NCBI RefSeq assembly: GCF_017590215.1
Contig: NZ_JAFFPK010000010.1
Location: 1-49,481, forward strand
Reading direction: 5' to 3'
Length of the DNA stretch: 49,481 bases
Origin: Clostridium sp. CCUG 7971
GTDB lineage: Bacteria; Bacillota; Clostridia; Peptostreptococcales; Peptostreptococcaceae
Below are positions 26,618-35,774 of the stretch, one piece after another; position 1 is the first letter of the stretch, and each line of letters begins with the position of its first letter. The notes beneath the pieces were generated by a model. That model saw only the letters and a list, made by a program, of their open reading frames with translations, had not been told where the DNA came from and did no database searches. The translations under genes were made by a program, and so were the position numbers.

Positions 26618-28585
26618 TTATATATCATTACATAAGTCATCATATAATTTTATTCCATTTCCATGTACCATTATTAAATTTTTAGGTTTTATTGTATTTA
26701 CAGTTTTTATTAAATCCTCATATTGAGCATGTGATGATAAGCTTATTTCAATTAAATTTACTTTAATGGTATCATACGGTTTTAGTCTCTTTTTTATTAT
26801 CTCCCTATCCATACATCCACAATTTAAAATAGTTACTATATCATTATCTTCTAAAACTAAGTTATAGTAGCTTTCTGATATACTTTTATCTTTTAATATC
26901 CCTCCACTTACAATTATCACATCATTTTCATAGTACTTTTCATAAACAGACCTATGTTTTTTATAGTCAATTTCCTTATTTATATTAATTTTTTTATCTA
27001 CTTTATTATAATACTTATTAACTTTAACAGCTAATCCATCTATTAAAATATTTGCTTTAGTTGTGCTATTTTTTATTAAATCATAGTACTCTTGAGTTAT
27101 TCCAATAGTTGCAGATGGAATTAGTACTCTTTTTTTATTTTTTACAGATAAATTAGTAAAGTAATTAAATAGTTTTTTATTATATCTATAAGGTAAGGTA
27201 ATTCTTTTATTTCCATAGGTTGTTTCCATAATAAGATAATCTGCATTTTTGAATTTAACAAAGTTTTTTTCATCAATATATCTAGTAGTAGATTGTCTGT
27301 TAAAAGAAAAATCTCCTGTATATATTATTTTTTTGCCTTCATACTCTATACAAACTCCAACTGAACCTTTTATATGATTAGAAGAGAAAAAAGTTACTCT
27401 TAATCCTTTAATCATAAACTGTTCATCATCTTTTTTTATTTCTAGCTTATTAAAATCTATATCATAACCAGTTGATACAACATTAATAATATTGTAAGTA
27501 TCCTTAGTCATATAAATTTCATTTACATATGGTTGTAAAACATCTAAACTACCATAATGATCTAAATGGGCATGACTTATTATTAATGATTTTATCTTGT
27601 TCTTAGGAATATTGTTTTCACCTAAAAATTTTTCTATATTAATTTTTTTAATTTCTGAATTTATTATTTCTGCTCCACAATCTAATATTAAGTATTCATC
27701 TTTTATTTTCAAAATATGCATGCTAACTGAAGATTTTCCTTTATAACTATAAATTTCTAAAAAATTATCTTTAAATTCATATTTTTTTATTTTCTTAGGC
27801 ATATGATTATAATTAATCTTTTTTAAATCTATTATACCTAATAATGATTTACAAATATACTTAGGTAGATTGTCACATGCCACTTCACTATATATTTCTT
27901 TATTATCAAAATTATCTATCTTTGATTCATAAAGTATGACTAATTCTTCTAATTTTAATTCTTTTAATATATTTATAGTTTCATATAAATACTCTTTATA
28001 TAAAGCTATAAATTTTTCTAATTCTAGACCATTTGATTTTTCTATTTCTTTGTTTATATTATCTTTTATTTCTTCGATAAAATTAACTAGTATATATAAA
28101 TATTTTTTTCTTTTATCTTTTATACTATCTATCTTATAGTTTAAATCATCTGATGGATTTAAAGATATTCTAAAATAAATTAATAAATCTATAAAATCAT
28201 CTATATCACATTTATTGGAATTTATTATATCCATTATTCTTTCTTCATTTTCCTTAAACATATACTCTGCTTGTTCGTATAAATTTAAATGTAATAATGA
28301 TAATATAGAATATATTATCCCCAAGCTATTTTTATTAAAAGAAGAACTTTCTAATCCATATTGAAAAGATAGTAAATACTCACCTAATTTATACTTTGTA
28401 TAAGCTAATACTTCTAAAAAATCTTTCTTCCCTCTTTGAATATAAGATATATTTTCTATAAAGTAATCAACTTCTTTTATATTTTTTATATCATCATATT
28501 TAGAACTTCCCATTGTATAAATTATTTCTTTCTCTATATTTTCAACATATGTTTTTTTAACTATAGTATCTTTATATATATACAT
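26618..28585 (-). CDS. Beta-CASP metallo-nuclease with an extra helical N-terminal domain
   Basis: The 655-residue protein has about 265 N-terminal residues of charged helical sequence with no family I recognise (TPR-like stretches around 55-125). An MBL fold follows: LILDCGAE (Asp302), ISHAHLDHYG (338-343), SSNHIKGSVG (His404) and YTGDFSF (Asp425). The beta-CASP insertion follows, with METTYGNK (453-460), PSATIGITQEY, LSSHAQYEDL (His619) and MVHG (His641). All metal ligands are present, so it should be active, most likely as an endo- or exoribonuclease like CPSF73 or RNase J. RNase J lacks this N-terminus. The ATG is 2 bp after the HEAT gene stop, with a weak ribosome site, implying translational coupling. 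Last gene of the Hsp70 operon. Confidence 0.88.
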   Translation of the reverse strand: MYIYKDTIVKKTYVENIEKEIIYTMGSSKYDDIKNIKEVDYFIENISYIQRGKKDFLEVLAYTKYKLGEYLLSFQYGLESSSFNKNSLGIIYSILSLLHLNLYEQAEYMFKENEERIMDIINSNKCDIDDFIDLLIYFRISLNPSDDLNYKIDSIKDKRKKYLYILVNFIEEIKDNINKEIEKSNGLELEKFIALYKEYLYETINILKELKLEELVILYESKIDNFDNKEIYSEVACDNLPKYICKSLLGIIDLKKINYNHMPKKIKKYEFKDNFLEIYSYKGKSSVSMHILKIKDEYLILDCGAEIINSEIKKINIEKFLGENNIPKNKIKSLIISHAHLDHYGSLDVLQPYVNEIYMTKDTYNIINVVSTGYDIDFNKLEIKKDDEQFMIKGLRVTFFSSNHIKGSVGVCIEYEGKKIIYTGDFSFNRQSTTRYIDEKNFVKFKNADYLIMETTYGNKRITLPYRYNKKLFNYFTNLSVKNKKRVLIPSATIGITQEYYDLIKNSTTKANILIDGLAVKVNKYYNKVDKKININKEIDYKKHRSVYEKYYENDVIIVSGGILKDKSISESYYNLVLEDNDIVTILNCGCMDREIIKKRLKPYDTIKVNLIEISLSSHAQYEDLIKTVNTIKPKNLIMVHGNGIKLYDDLCNDI

Positions 28586-28587
28586 AA

Positions 28588-30195
28588 TTATTTTGGTGGA
28601 TCTACTTTCAATCTTTTTAGCATGGATATTGCTTTAAATTTTATCCTTGGGCTACATTTTTCATTTTCAATTATAAAAAATAATATATCTATAAATTCAT
28701 CTTTATTTTTATCATTAAGTAATCTCTCTATCAAGCTTATTAAAGCCATATATATATTATCAGAATATTCTATACTAGAACTGCCATTTAAACCTATAGA
28801 TTTTTTTATAGATGAAAGAGCAACTTCTTTAAAATTAAATTTCGGTTTATCACATAATTCATATGCGCCATTTATAGCCTTTATAATTTTCGTCTCATCA
28901 TCACTGTTTAAATATTCATCATAAATAGTTTTTATTGCATATCTTAAAAGTTGATTACTCTTATATGCACAGTCTCTTATTATAGAAAATACCTGTCTAC
29001 TTTCATAATAGTCTTCCTCTAAAAACTCTCTTATCAACTCTATCGCATTTTTTTCATCCCCTAAACTACACATAGCTGCACTGCAATATACTTTTTTAGT
29101 AATATCATTTTTATTTTTATTTATTAAATCTGAAAATCTAGGACTCAAACCTTTCCTAGAACCCCATTGGGCTAATGTCACCAAAGCTGTACCTATCTCT
29201 ATAGAGTTACATGAATATCTATTAAGTATATCTATTACCATATCTTCAACTTTTGATGAATTAGAGTATCTTATTGCTAAAAATGCATTTTTTCTAGTGT
29301 TACTATTATTCATCCACTCTTCAAACGAGCTATAAAAGTCACTTTCTAAATCCCAATTTTTAGCTTTTTTTATCATAGCATCTAAAGTTACAGATTCATC
29401 TTTAGCTCCCGATGGTATAGTTCTACTTATTATTTTTCTAGCAGTTTTATTTATACTTGGTATTTCTAAATACTTCTCTGCTTTTTTTATAGCTTTATTT
29501 CCAAAGCTTTTTGTATAGTTATGTATAAAGTACTTAGCCATTTGAACTTCTGTATTATCTGATTCCTGTGTCAAGCTTATTAATTTTAAAGCATAATCTA
29601 TACATATATCATCATTTTTATTCATAAAAGCTTTTAAGGCTTGTAATCTAGTATCTCCTTTAGTATGTCTATCAAAAATAATCTTTAAAAATTCTGTATC
29701 ATTTATTTTTCCGCAAGCATTTATTAAAATCATAATCTGAGTTGACCATGACCATTCATATAATATAAATCTAATCGTATCTTTATATTCTTCTTTATTT
29801 TTGCTATAAATTTCTGCTATAACATTTCCGATTGTTTCTATTAGCAAGTTATTATTAATTAATATATTGTTAATAGTTTTTGATGCATATAATATAGCTT
29901 CTATAGGGCATGTATTTTCATCCATCATATCTTGTGAAATGAATCTTAAGTCCATTTCCAATTCATGTAATTTTCCTGAATTTATTCCTCCTAATGTAAG
30001 CTTCTCATAAGCTCTTAATAATTCTTCTATATAATATGGTTTAAAGTTCCAATAAAATAGTTTATTATTACAGTTATTAGTACTTTCGCCACCACCTTCA
30101 CTTACCTCATTTATATCACTCAAACTAACTGAAGGCTTTGAGATACTCATATTATTTCTGTATTTTTCTAAATCTTCTAAGCTTTTTAATATCAC
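28588..30195 (-). CDS. HEAT-like alpha-solenoid protein
   Basis: A 535-residue soluble protein, almost all helical, with repeated helix pairs of about 35-40 residues from about 100 to the end. Examples are DTRLQALKAFMNKNDDICID, NTRKNAFLAIRYSNSSKVED and CSPRIKFKAISMLKRLKVD. This is the pattern of HEAT repeats, which usually form protein-binding scaffolds. A low-complexity stretch (SEGGGESTNN) lies near residue 32. It starts with GTG, 5 nt after AAGGGGGG, 12 bp after the Hsp70 gene. It may link Hsp70 to the nuclease or to clients. No catalytic motif seen. Confidence 0.75.
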   Translation of the reverse strand: MILKSLEDLEKYRNNMSISKPSVSLSDINEVSEGGGESTNNCNNKLFYWNFKPYYIEELLRAYEKLTLGGINSGKLHELEMDLRFISQDMMDENTCPIEAILYASKTINNILINNNLLIETIGNVIAEIYSKNKEEYKDTIRFILYEWSWSTQIMILINACGKINDTEFLKIIFDRHTKGDTRLQALKAFMNKNDDICIDYALKLISLTQESDNTEVQMAKYFIHNYTKSFGNKAIKKAEKYLEIPSINKTARKIISRTIPSGAKDESVTLDAMIKKAKNWDLESDFYSSFEEWMNNSNTRKNAFLAIRYSNSSKVEDMVIDILNRYSCNSIEIGTALVTLAQWGSRKGLSPRFSDLINKNKNDITKKVYCSAAMCSLGDEKNAIELIREFLEEDYYESRQVFSIIRDCAYKSNQLLRYAIKTIYDEYLNSDDETKIIKAINGAYELCDKPKFNFKEVALSSIKKSIGLNGSSSIEYSDNIYMALISLIERLLNDKNKDEFIDILFFIIENEKCSPRIKFKAISMLKRLKVDPPK

Positions 30196-30207
30196 AAAAA
30201 TCCCCCC

Positions 30208-31890
30208 TTATATAATTTCTTTTTCTTTTAAGTCCACTTCTTGTTTTAATTCTATTTTTTCTCCATCTACATCTACTGATAATTTTAAATATTTATCTTT
30301 ATCTATTGAAAAATTTATATCCATTGGTGTTCCTGGCTTTTTAGGAGTTTTAAAATAAGCCTTATATTTTCTTTGTATCCTCATTTTAGAGTCATATTGG
30401 TCTATTCCTGCATAAAGATTTATTTCTACCCCTGATGGACTCGTAGTTTTTAATGCCCCTTCTAATTTACCTTCGTATGGTACTTCTTGGTTTGAGTTAA
30501 TTATAACTACTGGTAGACCTTGCTTCACATCTATCATTATTGCCTCTGCTAGTACCCTTGTTAACTCGAATTTTTTATCTTTCTTTATATCCGTAATTTT
30601 ATCTGCCGATTTATTTATAGAATTAGGCCTGTTTATTATGGTTTCATAATAATCATATATAGCTGCTCCTTTTGCTACTGATATTAACGGATCTGCAGAG
30701 TTTATAACTTGTTCATCTTCAAGATTTAATATTTTTTTAATTTTATCTCTTACTAATTGATACTTTGTCATTCCTCCAGTTAAAAATAAATAATCTATAC
30801 TACCTTTACTTATATCATAGTCTCTCAATGTATTTAATATAGGGTCAACTATATTCTTTTGAGCTTCTTCATCAAGTCTTTTATTAGTTGGCGTAGATTT
30901 TGTAAAGAAATCTTTTATTGCATCATCATACTCATCTTTATTTATACAAAACTGAACATGATCATTATTATAAAAATCCATTATATAATGGTCAAAGCTT
31001 TCTCCAAAATAACAGTTCATCTCTATATCCGACGATATTCTTTCCTTTGCCTTTTCTGCAAATATTCTTAAATGCCTTACCATATTTTCTCTATCTTCTT
31101 TATTTATATCACTATATTTTAAATTATATCTTTCTAAGAATTCATTTAACTTAACTAATGCAACTTTATTGTCAAAATCGATGCCTCCTAGCTCATCATA
31201 TCTACCTATTGCAACTTCAGTAAATTCAACTTTTCTTCCATTTTGTATTACATCTACAACAGCTACGTCGCATGTACCTCCCCCTAAATCAAATACTAAT
31301 ATTCTCGTACTTTTACTTAAATCAACTTGTCTTTGACTCTCTATTAAATTTGTTTGTTCATTTATAAAATCGATAAGAGCTGATGTAGGCTCTGGTATAA
31401 GGTTTACATTTTTGAATCCGATTTCTAGTGCTGCATCTTTTGTATCCTTAATTTGATCTGTATTAAAAGATGCAGGTACTGTTATTGTTACACTATCGAC
31501 ATCGTTACCTTGATTATATCTTTTCATAGAGTCTCTACATGCTTTAAGGATTTGCTTTGCTACATCCTTAGCACTATATTCATAGTTTCCTAATAACCAT
31601 TTTTTATTAGTTCCTATATATCTCTTTGTATTATATAAAACTTTTTTAGATGCTTTCGATTTTATTTCTTTAGCAATTTTCCCAACATACTCTTTTCCAT
31701 TTTCATCAACATATAATACTGAAGGTAATATAAATTCCATTGTAGGAGATTTATTTTCGTCAACTTGCATAACTTGTATAATCTGAGATTGTATCAATCC
31801 ATTAAATAATAAATTTCCCTTTGAAACTACAGTATTAGTTGTTCCTAAATCAATACCAAAGTAAATATCATTTCCTGATTCTCTATTCAT
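30208..31890 (-). CDS. Hsp70-family chaperone without the helical lid
   Basis: The 560-residue protein has a complete Hsp70 ATPase domain: GIDLGTTNTVVS (8-19), TITVPASFN, IPEPTSALIDF, VFDLGGGTCDVAVVD (about 197) and LTGGMTKYQLVRD (about 365). After a charged linker (about 425-445) there is a beta-sandwich substrate-binding domain to the end. The alpha-helical lid of DnaK is missing, as is the acidic tail. A beta-rich C-terminus with PGTPMDINFSIDKDKYL is all that follows. It starts with ATG 3 bp after the preceding stop, with a GGGGGAG site. It is not the housekeeping dnaK: no grpE-dnaK-dnaJ order, and no DnaJ is in the window. Probably a specialised Hsp70. Confidence 0.9.
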   Translation of the reverse strand: MNRESGNDIYFGIDLGTTNTVVSKGNLLFNGLIQSQIIQVMQVDENKSPTMEFILPSVLYVDENGKEYVGKIAKEIKSKASKKVLYNTKRYIGTNKKWLLGNYEYSAKDVAKQILKACRDSMKRYNQGNDVDSVTITVPASFNTDQIKDTKDAALEIGFKNVNLIPEPTSALIDFINEQTNLIESQRQVDLSKSTRILVFDLGGGTCDVAVVDVIQNGRKVEFTEVAIGRYDELGGIDFDNKVALVKLNEFLERYNLKYSDINKEDRENMVRHLRIFAEKAKERISSDIEMNCYFGESFDHYIMDFYNNDHVQFCINKDEYDDAIKDFFTKSTPTNKRLDEEAQKNIVDPILNTLRDYDISKGSIDYLFLTGGMTKYQLVRDKIKKILNLEDEQVINSADPLISVAKGAAIYDYYETIINRPNSINKSADKITDIKKDKKFELTRVLAEAIMIDVKQGLPVVIINSNQEVPYEGKLEGALKTTSPSGVEINLYAGIDQYDSKMRIQRKYKAYFKTPKKPGTPMDINFSIDKDKYLKLSVDVDGEKIELKQEVDLKEKEII

Positions 31891-31893
31891 AAT

Positions 31894-33039
31894 TTACTCC
31901 CCCTTAATGTTTACATATGGCTTTAATATCTCTTTATTATTGTAAAACCATGCTGGATACAATACTTTACCTTCACATGAGTTAATGTCTGATATATCTT
32001 TATTTAGCCTATAGTTATAAAAAGAATACTCTTCTACTTTTACATTATCACCGACTCTTATGGTTTCTCTTGGAAAAATCCCCATTTCTCTTAGCACATT
32101 AAACAAATTTGTTGCAACAAACATTAGATTAGTCTCTTCTTTTCCTTTTGAATAACAATAAAGTCTATCTAATAAATTACCATTTGTTGAATCATTCATA
32201 TTTTGTACCAAATCAATTAAAGCTTTTGAATATTGCTCTTTAGCGTACCCAATTAGCTCTATATTTTCTAACTGTAGTTTATTTAATTCATTCTTAAGGC
32301 TTACTTCTTTGTCAATGTATTCATTTATAATTAAATTATTTAATTCTATATCTTTTTTTAATTTTTCTATCTGCCATTTTAATTCATCAATTTGTTCTAT
32401 TTTTTCGTCCTTTTTGAGGATTACGTTTTCCCCAAAGTCATTATTTTTATGTATTATATAATTTAGTTTTAACTTTATATTATTTCTATTCTCTATGGCT
32501 TTTACAGTTTCATCAAAAGCTAATTTTATTTCTTTTCGCTTATTAATTAAAGACTTTTTGCATATGAAAAATAGTTTTTTATCTTTAAATAAATGATCAA
32601 AATCTGATATAACTATATCTTTTTCATTTAAGTTAATTTTATTTTTATTAAGTTCGCTATGTATAAATGCTTTTAATTTTTCTTTTGATGGCTCATCGTT
32701 ATTTACTACGATCATCATAAGATATAATTCTACAAATATAGATAATATAAATTTTTCACTTTTTATACCTTCAAATCCTTCATCTTTAACAATTTTATAT
32801 GGTAATTTATGAGATTTTACATATTTAGCTATTATAGAAAAGCTTTTTTCTATATCTAGATTCCACTTATTCATATATTCATAAAACCTTAACCTCATTA
32901 CATCATAATATTCTCCTGAGTTTTTATCAAATGCAATTAAGTTCAAAAATAAAGTTAATTCATTTATAAATTCATTTCTATTATTTTTTATACCTAATTC
33001 ATTAACTACATCCTTTATTCCTATTTTTAAATTCCCCAA
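31894..33039 (-). CDS. Coiled-coil protein with a GrpE-like C-terminus, first gene of the Hsp70 operon
   Basis: A protein of about 381 residues. The first 200 residues are of unknown family. A coiled coil spans about 210-275 (KIEQIDELKWQIEKLKKDIE). Then comes a helical segment (ALIDLVQNMNDST) and a small C-terminal domain ending GKVLYPAWFYNNKEILKPYV. This order, long coiled coil, helical bundle, small beta domain ending in a VLxPxxV-type strand, is that of GrpE, the Hsp70 nucleotide-exchange factor. The similarity is by eye and weak in sequence. The frame is open to a TTG at 33054; GGGAGG favours the TTG at 33039, though the spacing is short. The gene is 3 bp from the Hsp70 gene. Confidence 0.65.
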   Translation of the reverse strand: MGNLKIGIKDVVNELGIKNNRNEFINELTLFLNLIAFDKNSGEYYDVMRLRFYEYMNKWNLDIEKSFSIIAKYVKSHKLPYKIVKDEGFEGIKSEKFILSIFVELYLMMIVVNNDEPSKEKLKAFIHSELNKNKINLNEKDIVISDFDHLFKDKKLFFICKKSLINKRKEIKLAFDETVKAIENRNNIKLKLNYIIHKNNDFGENVILKKDEKIEQIDELKWQIEKLKKDIELNNLIINEYIDKEVSLKNELNKLQLENIELIGYAKEQYSKALIDLVQNMNDSTNGNLLDRLYCYSKGKEETNLMFVATNLFNVLREMGIFPRETIRVGDNVKVEEYSFYNYRLNKDISDINSCEGKVLYPAWFYNNKEILKPYVNIKGE

Positions 33040-33154
33040 TTTTACCTCCCACAACCTGCACTTTATTTTACTTAATTAAGTTTACCAACTAATAAACTTC
33101 GATATTTTTCCTTAAATACCTTCTTTTTTTCCTATAATAACTTTTTTATAGTAA

Positions 33155-33189
33155 TAATAAAAGGAGTAGATTAACGTCTACTCCTTAAT
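33155..33189 (-). terminator. Terminator of the serine dehydratase operon
   Basis: AAGGAGTAGA pairs with TCTACTCCTT around a 6-nt loop, followed on the minus strand by TTTATTATT. It separates sdaAA from the Hsp70 operon. Confidence 0.8.
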
Positions 33190-33229
33190 TATATTCAAGT
33201 GTTAATTTATTTTTTACTAATTATTTGTA

Positions 33230-34108
33230 TTATCCAAATATTTTAGTAGTTAAAGAACATCCTGTACAAGTAGCAGCAACTCCACCTAATGCAGTTTCTC
33301 TTAACTCCATAGGAAGTTCTTTACCTACTTTGTACATTGCAGCAACTGTTTCATCAAATGGTATTATGTTTAATATTCCAGCTAGGCATAACTCTGCTGA
33401 TATTAAAGCATTTGCTACACCTATTGCATTTCTTCCTTGACAAGGTGCTTCAACTAAACCTGCTATTGGGTCACATACAAGTCCCATAACATTTTGTAAA
33501 CAATGAGATGCAGCATGTATAGCTTGCTCAGGTGAACCACCCATCATCTCTACTACACCAGCTGATGCCATTGCAGCAGCAGCTCCAGTTTCAGCTTGAC
33601 ATCCACCTTCTGCACCAGATACTGTAGCATTTCTAGTTATTATAACACCTATTGCAGATGCAGTGAATAACGCATCTATCATTTCTTCATCATTAAATCC
33701 GTATTCTTTACCTATAGTAACAACAGCTCCTGGAAGTATACCGCAAGACCCTGCTGTTGGTGCAGCAACTATTAATCCCATAGAAGCATTAACTTCCATA
33801 GTACCCATAGCAGCAGCCATAGCTTTATTCATTAATTCTCCACATACAGTTCTAGATGAACCTCTGTATTTAGTTAACTTTTTAGCTTCTCCACCTATAA
33901 GTCCACCCATAGACTTTATATCTTCCTCTATGGCTTTCTCTATAGCTGCTTTCATTATATTTAAACTAACTCTCATTTTTTCTCTTACTTCTTCAGTAGA
34001 TAATCCTGCAAGTTCAGCTTCTCTCTCTAAACATATTTGGTGTATTGGCATTTTAAGCTCATTACATTTTTCTAATAATTCTGCTCCGCTTGTGAAGTTA
34101 TATTTCAT
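33230..34108 (-). CDS. sdaAA: L-serine dehydratase, iron-sulfur alpha subunit
   Basis: Together with the beta subunit this [4Fe-4S] enzyme deaminates L-serine to pyruvate and ammonia. The 292-residue protein has the conserved Cys sites in AGSCGILPGAVV (about 120), SHCLQNVMGLVCDPIAG (about 205) and the final GCSLTTKIFG. The two-subunit layout is typical of Clostridia. AAGGAGA precedes the ATG. It follows sdaAB by 21 bp and ends in a terminator. Confidence 0.96.
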   Translation of the reverse strand: MKYNFTSGAELLEKCNELKMPIHQICLEREAELAGLSTEEVREKMRVSLNIMKAAIEKAIEEDIKSMGGLIGGEAKKLTKYRGSSRTVCGELMNKAMAAAMGTMEVNASMGLIVAAPTAGSCGILPGAVVTIGKEYGFNDEEMIDALFTASAIGVIITRNATVSGAEGGCQAETGAAAAMASAGVVEMMGGSPEQAIHAASHCLQNVMGLVCDPIAGLVEAPCQGRNAIGVANALISAELCLAGILNIIPFDETVAAMYKVGKELPMELRETALGGVAATCTGCSLTTKIFG

Positions 34109-34129
34109 TTTTTTATCTCTCCTTACTCA

Positions 34130-34804
34130 TTAGAATTTGTCTAAAACTACAACCTTAGCTACTACTTCAAATTTCTTTAATTGATCTATTAAATCTTTTT
34201 CTAATTGATCATCTGTCTCTAGTGTTAAGAATGTATATTCAGATTTAGCTGGTTTGTTTGTTGACATTGTTGCTATATTTTTATTGTTATGAGCAAGTAA
34301 TCCTGTTACAAATGATATTGCACCAGGGATATCTTTTATTTCTAAAACTACAGCTGCTCTTGCTCCATTAAAGTCTAATGCTAATCCGTCCATTTCTGTA
34401 AGCTTTATGTTTCCTCCACCTATAGATGCACCTTTTACAGTTGATATTGTATCATCTTCTAATAACATTTCCATTTTAACAGTATTAGGATGTACATCAT
34501 CACCTAAGTTAGCTTTTATAAACTCAAACTTAACTCCAGCTTGCTCAGCTAATTCAAAAGAGTTTTTTATTCTAGCATCATCTGGTTGAAATCCTAAGAT
34601 TCCTCCAACTAATGCTTTATCTGTACCATGACCTTTATAAGTTTCAGCAAAAGATCCATGAAGATAGAATTTAACTTCTTTTATAGATTTTCCTGCTATT
34701 TTCGAAGCAGTTTTTCCAAGTCTTGCAGCTCCCGCAGTATGGGAACTTGATGGTCCTATCATATTAGGCCCTACGATATCAAATACACTATAATCTTTAG
34801 CCAT
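34130..34804 (-). CDS. sdaAB: L-serine dehydratase, iron-sulfur beta subunit
   Basis: A 224-residue protein: the beta-subunit domain begins with FDIVGPNMIGPSSSHTAGA, carries YLHGSFAETYKGHGTDKALV (about 47) and GGNIKLTEMDG, and ends in an ACT-type domain (AVVLEIKDIPGAISFVTGLL, from about 148) that probably senses serine. First gene of the sdaAB-sdaAA unit. Upstream lie two direct 24-bp repeats that may be operator sites. Confidence 0.95.
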   Translation of the reverse strand: MAKDYSVFDIVGPNMIGPSSSHTAGAARLGKTASKIAGKSIKEVKFYLHGSFAETYKGHGTDKALVGGILGFQPDDARIKNSFELAEQAGVKFEFIKANLGDDVHPNTVKMEMLLEDDTISTVKGASIGGGNIKLTEMDGLALDFNGARAAVVLEIKDIPGAISFVTGLLAHNNKNIATMSTNKPAKSEYTFLTLETDDQLEKDLIDQLKKFEVVAKVVVLDKF

Positions 34805-35130
34805 TATATTACCTCTTTCTTTTGTCTTAAAAATGTCTTATTAATTTCAATATACCTTTTAGATTTAATCATTAGATAATTTTCTGATGTCTTATTGATA
34901 TCTATATACCCAAAATTTAAATATAAAATAATTTATATTTCACTTTGCATAAATAGTATCTATCTAAAGATGTCATATAATTCATTGATTATTTTAGATA
35001 AATTGTAAACTATATATATATAAATAAGATTTTGTAAATACTTATTAAATCTTACTAATTAACTATTTAGATATATTTATAAATTTATTAATAAAATGAT
35101 TGCATATACACTATTATGCACTGAAAATAA
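34805..35130. other. AT-rich control region upstream of sdaAB with two 24-bp direct repeats
   Basis: The stretch holds two copies of ATGTCTTATTNATNTCNATA-type sequence at 34833-34856 and 34887-34910 (21 of 24 identical, 54 bp apart). AATTTTCTGA, the first ten bases of the CodY consensus, lies at 34878-34887. No coding frame and no confident promoter seen. Confidence 0.5.
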
Positions 35131-35166
35131 TTATAAAATGACCAGTTTGTACTGGTCATTTTATAA
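35131..35166 (-). terminator. ridA terminator
   Basis: A 16-bp perfect stem TTATAAAATGACCAGT with its complement and a 4-nt loop, 14 bp past the ridA stop. Confidence 0.85.
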
Positions 35167-35179
35167 TTATTAAAAAGAA

Positions 35180-35560
35180 TTATATTACAGCAATTACTTC
35201 TATTTCAACTTTAACGTCTTTTGGAAGTCTTGCAACTTCTACACAAGCTCTAGCTGGCTTGTTATCACCGAAGTATTCAGCATAAACTTCGTTTATTTGT
35301 GCGAATTCATTCATATCTTTTATGAATACTGTAGATTTTACTACATGTGAAAAATCTAATCCTGCTTCAGCTAATATAGCTTGAACATTCTTTAAAGATT
35401 GAGCTGCTTGAGCTTTAACATCTCCTTCAACTATTTCCATAGTTTCTGGTACAAATGGAACTTGTCCAGATACAAATAACATATTTCCAGCTTTAACAGC
35501 TTGAGAATATGGTCCTATAGCTTTAGGTGCATTATCTGTATGTATTACTTGATGTTTCAT
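35180..35560 (-). CDS. ridA: RidA family reactive enamine/imine deaminase
   Basis: RidA hydrolyses the 2-aminoacrylate and 2-aminocrotonate intermediates released by PLP-dependent serine/threonine dehydratases. The 126-residue protein has the family start [27 protein letters not shown] and the catalytic Arg in [26 protein letters not shown] precedes the ATG. It lies between serine dehydratase and threonine dehydratase, the enzyme whose by-product it would clear, 214 bp after the latter. Confidence 0.95.
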   Translation of the reverse strand: MKHQVIHTDNAPKAIGPYSQAVKAGNMLFVSGQVPFVPETMEIVEGDVKAQAAQSLKNVQAILAEAGLDFSHVVKSTVFIKDMNEFAQINEVYAEYFGDNKPARACVEVARLPKDVKVEIEVIAVI

Positions 35561-35774
35561 ATTGTAGTCCTCCTAGTAAATATATATTTTAATATAAAGT
35601 ACACGTTTTCATATACTATTATACTATTATATATGCATTAATGTATATATATTTTTTAAAATGTGGCATAAAAAGTATAATTATTTTTTATACCACATTT
35701 TATTTTCATTTTTTTAACATATTTTAATATTTTTTATTGTTTTTTGTATATTTATCTGTGTATTTGTACAAATA

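Noticed and set aside
28436-28924. 162-codon hydrophobic plus-strand frame over the HEAT/beta-CASP junction
   Set aside because: It is antisense to two real genes; its Phe/Ile-rich composition is the reverse complement of Lys/Asn-rich coding.
30208-31890. Housekeeping DnaK
   Set aside because: It lacks the lid and tail, has no dnaJ or hrcA neighbours, and diverges in the substrate domain.
33230-34133. Long plus-strand open frames opposite sdaAA
   Set aside because: They are antisense shadows of a clear serine dehydratase gene, with no ribosome site and no family resemblance.
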